From JAWVFM01 sp963771655 (lineage in GTDB: Bacteria; Actinomycetota; Thermoleophilia; Solirubrobacterales; 70-9), in contig CAVYUG010000018.1 of assembly GCA_963771655.1 (NCBI GenBank), forward strand, positions 62,001 through 126,000: a DNA stretch of 64,000 bases, written 5' to 3'. Both the position numbers and the translations under genes were made by a program. The number at the start of each line of letters is the position of its first letter. Within the stretch, counting starts at the first letter, position 1. The notes beneath the pieces are model-generated. The model did no database searches and was not told where the DNA came from. It worked only from the letters and a program-made list of their open reading frames with translations. Of this stretch, positions 59,310 to 64,000 are shown one piece after another.

Positions 59310-60017
59310 CTACTGGCCGGCGGTGCTGCCCTTGCCGGCGAAGTCCTGGAGGAACTTGACGAGCGCGGCGAGGTCGGGCGGCGGGATCGTCGAGCCGAAG
59401 TTCGACGGCATGATCCCCGGGGCGTAGCCGGGCGCGATCTTGGCATTCGGGTCGACGATCGACTGCTTGATCTCCGCCGGGGTCATCTTCGGGATCGCGG
59501 CGTCGAGGTCGGGGCCGGTCGTGCCCGCGGCATTGGCCGCGGCCAGCGTGTGACAGCCGGCGCAGCCGTTCGAGGCGAACACCTGCCCCCCGGTGCCGCC
59601 GGGGATCTTCGGGGGCTTGATGCCGGTGCCGGCGACACCGCCGACGTAGGCAGCGATGTCGTTTAGGTCCTGCCCCGTCGCGAGCTCCGCGGGCATCGAG
59701 TTGGAGGGATTCGCGTCCGAGGGCCGCGGGTTCTCGACCTGCGCCTTGACGACGCCGGCGATCGTGTCCGAGTCCATCCCGGCCTCGCGCGCGGCCTGGA
59801 AGGCGTCGTCGAGGTTGGGCCCCTGCGTGCCGCCGCCCGCGCCCGCGTCGGCGAGCTGGTGGCAGGTGCTGCAGCGGGCCGTGAAGAGCGACTTGCCGCG
59901 GTTCAGGTCCGCGCCGCCGTTCTTGTCGCAGCCCGAGGCGGCGAGGGCGGCGGCAAGGCAGAGAACTGTCGCCAGGGCCCACCCGCCGAAGCGACGAATC
60001 GTGATCCGGTTCCTCAC
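59310..60017 (-). CDS. Dihaem cytochrome c lipoprotein
   Basis: 235 residues from GTG 60017. Lipoprotein signal with lipobox LAASGC, then two cytochrome c domains: haem motifs CSTCH (about 50) and CAGCH (about 145), each followed by a Met ligand region (NSMPAELATGQDLNDIAAYV and IMPSNFGSTIPPPDLAALVKFL). Anchored outside the membrane it can deliver electrons to the CuA site of the nearby oxidase. Convergent with the 58635 gene with a three-base gap. Confidence 0.9.
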   Translation of the reverse strand: MRNRITIRRFGGWALATVLCLAAALAASGCDKNGGADLNRGKSLFTARCSTCHQLADAGAGGGTQGPNLDDAFQAAREAGMDSDTIAGVVKAQVENPRPSDANPSNSMPAELATGQDLNDIAAYVGGVAGTGIKPPKIPGGTGGQVFASNGCAGCHTLAAANAAGTTGPDLDAAIPKMTPAEIKQSIVDPNAKIAPGYAPGIMPSNFGSTIPPPDLAALVKFLQDFAGKGSTAGQ

Positions 60018-60150
60018 GGCGCGGGAATCCTAGTCGAGGGGGCGTACGGTTCGACCGCCCCGTTTCATCCACTAGGGTTGCGTCAATAGGCACGAAACCG
60101 CGCCGGCCGAGAGGCCGCCCCTGAGACCGGGAGGAGGGCTGAGCAGCGAG

Positions 60151-60570
60151 ATGCAGGTTCGCGACGGGATGTCGAAGGTTGTCCTGACCCTGGGGCCCGG
60201 GCACACGCTGCGCGAGGCGGCTCGGCGGATGACGGAGAAGGGCGTGGGCGCGGCAGTCGTGATCGACGAGGCGCAGCCCCATCCGGCGATCGTGTCCGAG
60301 CGCGACATCCTGCGGTCCGTCGGCAGGGGTGAGGATCCCGATTCCGAGCTGGTCAGCAATCACATGAGCGACACGGTGATCTCAGCGGCGCCCGACTGGA
60401 GCCTCGAGCGCGCCGCGATGGAGATGTCGCGCCGTCACATCCGCCACCTCGTGATCGTGGAGGGGGGCGACATCGCCGGCGTCCTGTCCATGCGCGACAT
60501 CATGCGGGTGTGGACGAGCGAGGGAGCGACCTCGTCGATGACCTCGCCGGAGGCCGAGTCCACGGCCTGA
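60151..60570 (+). CDS. CBS-domain pair protein
   Basis: 139 residues, ATG 60151 with GGGAGGAGGG upstream. Two CBS motifs: LREAARRMTEKGVGAAVVID ... HPAIVSERDILRSVG and LERAAMEMSRRHIRHLVIVEGGDIAGVLSMRDIMR. Such pairs bind AMP, ATP or related nucleotides and usually regulate a partner; here no other domain is present. Stands between the cytochrome c gene (divergent) and the second oxidase-like operon (convergent). Confidence 0.92.
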   Translation: MQVRDGMSKVVLTLGPGHTLREAARRMTEKGVGAAVVIDEAQPHPAIVSERDILRSVGRGEDPDSELVSNHMSDTVISAAPDWSLERAAMEMSRRHIRHLVIVEGGDIAGVLSMRDIMRVWTSEGATSSMTSPEAESTA

Positions 60571-60582
60571 GGCCTTCGCCGG

Positions 60583-60852
60583 CTACTCGTCGGCTTCGAC
60601 GGGCTTCGGAGGAATCACCGCCGAGGTGACCTGCTGCTGGCGCGGTAGGCGCTCGGTTGTGTCCTCGAAGCTGCGGAACCAGAAGATCGCCGCCCAGAGC
60701 AGGACAACCGCTCCAGCGATCGAGAGGATGACGCTCGTGAAGCTGCCGACCGCCATCGCGGCCAGGCCGACGGCGGTGAACGCGGGCGCCCAGGAGGGGC
60801 CGCCGACGTAGATCAGCTCGGTCGGCTCGGTTATCTGCGACTGGTCCGCCAT
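60583..60852 (-). CDS. Small membrane protein, oxidase subunit IV-like
   Basis: 89 residues. N-terminus ADQSQITEPTELIYVGGPSWAPAF, two hydrophobic helices (about 26-42 and 44-62), then FWFRSFEDTTERLPRQ and a Pro/Val-rich tail. Size and helix pattern match the small subunit IV (CtaF-like) of actinobacterial oxidases. It is the last gene of the second oxidase-like operon, nine bases after the 37-residue gene. Assignment to the complex is inference. Confidence 0.6.
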   Translation of the reverse strand: MADQSQITEPTELIYVGGPSWAPAFTAVGLAAMAVGSFTSVILSIAGAVVLLWAAIFWFRSFEDTTERLPRQQQVTSAVIPPKPVEADE

Positions 60853-60861
60853 CGGGTCAGC

Positions 60862-60975
60862 TCAACCCCGGATGTAAAGGATCGCGACCACGAACGTGAG
60901 CGCGAACACGGCGATCGCGAGCGAGGCGAACAGGAGCCCGGTGCGGAGGTTGCGCGCGGCGGTGTTGCGGTCCAC
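60862..60975 (-). CDS. Single-helix membrane mini-protein (37 residues)
   Basis: GTG 60975 to TGA 60862. Sequence starts DRNTAARNLRTG and continues into one hydrophobic helix (LLFASLAIAVFALTFVVAIL) ending YIRG. It has the look of a small oxidase subunit, lies in the second oxidase-like operon and is followed at nine bases by the subunit IV-like gene. No strong ribosome site but consistent frame and amphipathic design. Confidence 0.6.
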   Translation of the reverse strand: MDRNTAARNLRTGLLFASLAIAVFALTFVVAILYIRG

Positions 60976-61002
60976 GAGCCCCTTCTATCAGAGAACAATC
61001 TG

Positions 61003-61050
61003 CGGCGGCTGCGCCGCCTTACATGCTTCTTTGGGGGCTAAAGCCCTCAA
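61003..61050 (-). repeat. Family B double hairpin, copy 2
   Basis: On the minus strand: GAGGGCTTTAGCCCCC, the conserved stretch AAAGAAGCATGTAAGG and then GGCGGC-GCA-GCCGCC. It begins two bases after the ctaB stop, in the same orientation to its gene as copy 1 (34062). Confidence 0.8.
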
Positions 61051-61051
61051 C

Positions 61052-61953
61052 TCACACCCTGTCAATCGCCATCGCGATGAACAGCAGGGCGAGGTAGGCG
61101 AGCGAGCCGAGATGCAGGGCGACCGCGGCCCGGCGCGAGGGACGAATGGCGAGCCACGCCGCAAGGCCGACGAAGGCGGTTCCGAGCACGAGCGCTGCCG
61201 CCAGGTAGAAGCCGTCGAAGAGGCCCGTGAAGAAGGGCAGGGCCGTGAACGCCACCAGGCCGATCGAGTAGGCGACGATGAGTCGCCGCGTGGTCGCCTC
61301 GCCGCGCACGACCGGCAGCATCGGCACGCCGACCCGCTCGTAGTCGTCGGCGACGAGCAGCGCCAGCGCCCAGAAGTGCGGCGGCGTCCACAGGAACACG
61401 ATCGCGAACGGAAAGAGCGCGTCGACGCTGAGCCCGCCGGTGGCAGCCGCCCATCCGACCAACGGGGGAATCGCCCCCGCGGCTCCGCCGATGACGATGT
61501 TCTGAGGCGTCCGCGGTTTCAGCCACAGCGTGTACACGAACACGTAGCCGAGGAGCCCGGTGAGCGCGAGGGCCGCCGCGAGAAGGTTCGTGGTGAGCGC
61601 CAGCTCGACGAACGCCAGCGCACCGAGGGTGATGCCGAAGACGAGCCCGTGGAGCGGCTCGATGCGCCCCGAGGCGATCGGCCGGTCGCACGTACGGTCC
61701 ATGCGGGCGTCACGCTCGCGCTCGACGTAGTGGTTGATCGCGCCGGCGCCGCCGGCGGCCAGGTACCCGCCGAGCATCGTCCAGAGCACGGTCGCGAGCG
61801 CGAGCCCGGTCGGCGCGGCGACGAGCATCGTCGTCACCGTCGTCAGCAGGAGCAGCCCGATGATCCGGGGCTTCGTGAGCGCCAGGTAGTCGCGCGCCAG
61901 CTCGCCGACTGCCCGATGGTCGGCGACCGTCGCCGCGGGGGCGTGGCCTTCCA

Positions 61954-61954
<1 letters not shown>
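61052..61954 (-). CDS. ctaB: Protohaem IX farnesyltransferase (haem O synthase)
   Basis: 300 residues, nine hydrophobic helices. First Asp-rich motif region NHYVERERDARMDRT (the family form N-D-x-x-D-R-x-x-D is altered to N-H-Y-V-E-R-E-R-D) and the second DDYERVGVPMLPVV. It attaches farnesyl to haem B to give haem O for the aa3-type oxidases. Starts at ATG 61954 within the end of the subunit I-like gene (one-base overlap). It is probably needed for the intact oxidase encoded at 53322-57613. Followed by family B hairpins. Confidence 0.93.
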
Positions 61955-63806
<1,852 letters not shown>

Positions 63807-63810
<4 letters not shown>

Positions 63811-64000
63811 GGGGCCCCCTCTCCGGGTACCGCACCGCGCTGGATGACGCCGTCGACGTAGTTCTGCGCGTCAGCGAGGTCGGTCGCCTCGCGCTTCAGG
63901 TAGGCCTCGTAGGCGCTCTGGCTCACGACCTGGACGTAGATCCGCATCGTCGAGTAGCCGGTGCCCGAGAACGCGGTGGACTGGCCGGGGAACGTGCCCG
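63807..64000 (-). CDS. Oxidase subunit II-like protein, C-terminal end (5' part outside window)
   Basis: 63 residues are visible, ending at TGA 63807. The stretch GTFPGQSTAFSGTGYSTMRIYV aligns (in parts) with GTFNVVCTELCGYGHATMRAIV of the CtaC protein at 53322. In the CuA motif, Cys, Glu, Cys and His are replaced by Ser, Ala, Ser and Tyr; only Met remains. So this is a cupredoxin-type subunit II that has lost CuA, paired with the ligand-less subunit I gene. The rest lies beyond the right edge. Confidence 0.75.

Noticed and set aside
60018..60150. GC-rich leader before the CBS gene considered as a riboswitch
   Set aside because: It contains CTGAGA and paired GC blocks but no complete conserved core of a riboswitch class I can identify.

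Overview
The window is GC-rich DNA from one bacterial chromosome. Frequent GTG/TTG starts, F420/LLM-type and SnoaL-like proteins, DUF190-CrcB and DUF6159 genes, an AbiEi/DUF559-type protein and an aa3-type oxidase cluster suggest an actinobacterium, most likely class Thermoleophilia (Solirubrobacterales/Gaiellales relatives). That placement is inference from gene content; there is no rRNA here.

Layout. 1-13 kb: end of an MMPL transporter, then a split acetone-carboxylase-like locus (beta subunit at 694-2850; alpha and gamma subunits fused and frameshifted at 9457-12301) with an unrelated hydrolase, a large secreted repeat protein and membrane proteins between. 12.6-24 kb: cold-shock gene with a hairpin-linked mini-ORF, patatin, tRNA-Leu(CAG), hydrolases, two DHA2-type MFS exporters, tRNA-Glu(CTC), two DHFR-like proteins and a decaying tandem array of SnoaL-like genes. 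24-34 kb: mostly membrane and single genes (glycosyltransferase, penicillin acylase family, RsbW-like kinase, topoisomerase IB, CrcB-DUF190).

34.1-40.6 kb is the most coherent system: a cobalamin riboswitch followed by five tightly packed genes. They encode two exported DUF4430 proteins, the EcfT (CbiQ) membrane subunit, a double ATPase, and a substrate-binding (S) membrane domain fused to an alpha/alpha-toroid repeat domain. DUF4430 and an alpha/alpha toroid are the two halves of animal transcobalamin/intrinsic factor, so this looks like a bacterial, membrane-anchored counterpart feeding B12 into an ECF transporter.

40.6-53 kb: glpD, a degenerate Rho-like protein, HIT, enoyl-CoA hydratase, infA, a DUF559 protein between two palindromic repeats, a GH63-like glycosidase, an ABC-2 drug-type exporter and a GT4 glycosyltransferase. 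53.3-64 kb: an intact A2-type cytochrome c oxidase operon (ctaC, ctaD, usp-like, ctaE), a dihaem cytochrome c lipoprotein, a CBS protein, then a second oxidase-like operon on the minus strand (subunit II-like, subunit I-like, ctaB, two small membrane proteins). In that second set every haem and copper ligand visible in subunit I, and four of the five visible CuA-motif ligands in subunit II, are replaced.

Three families of small palindromic repeats were found: A (five copies, each exactly 46 bp, ends CGAACGTCCC/GGGACGTTCG), B (two copies, double hairpins placed just after stop codons) and C (two copies flanking the DUF559 gene). Several genes too short for routine calling (37, 39 and 51 codons) are also listed.
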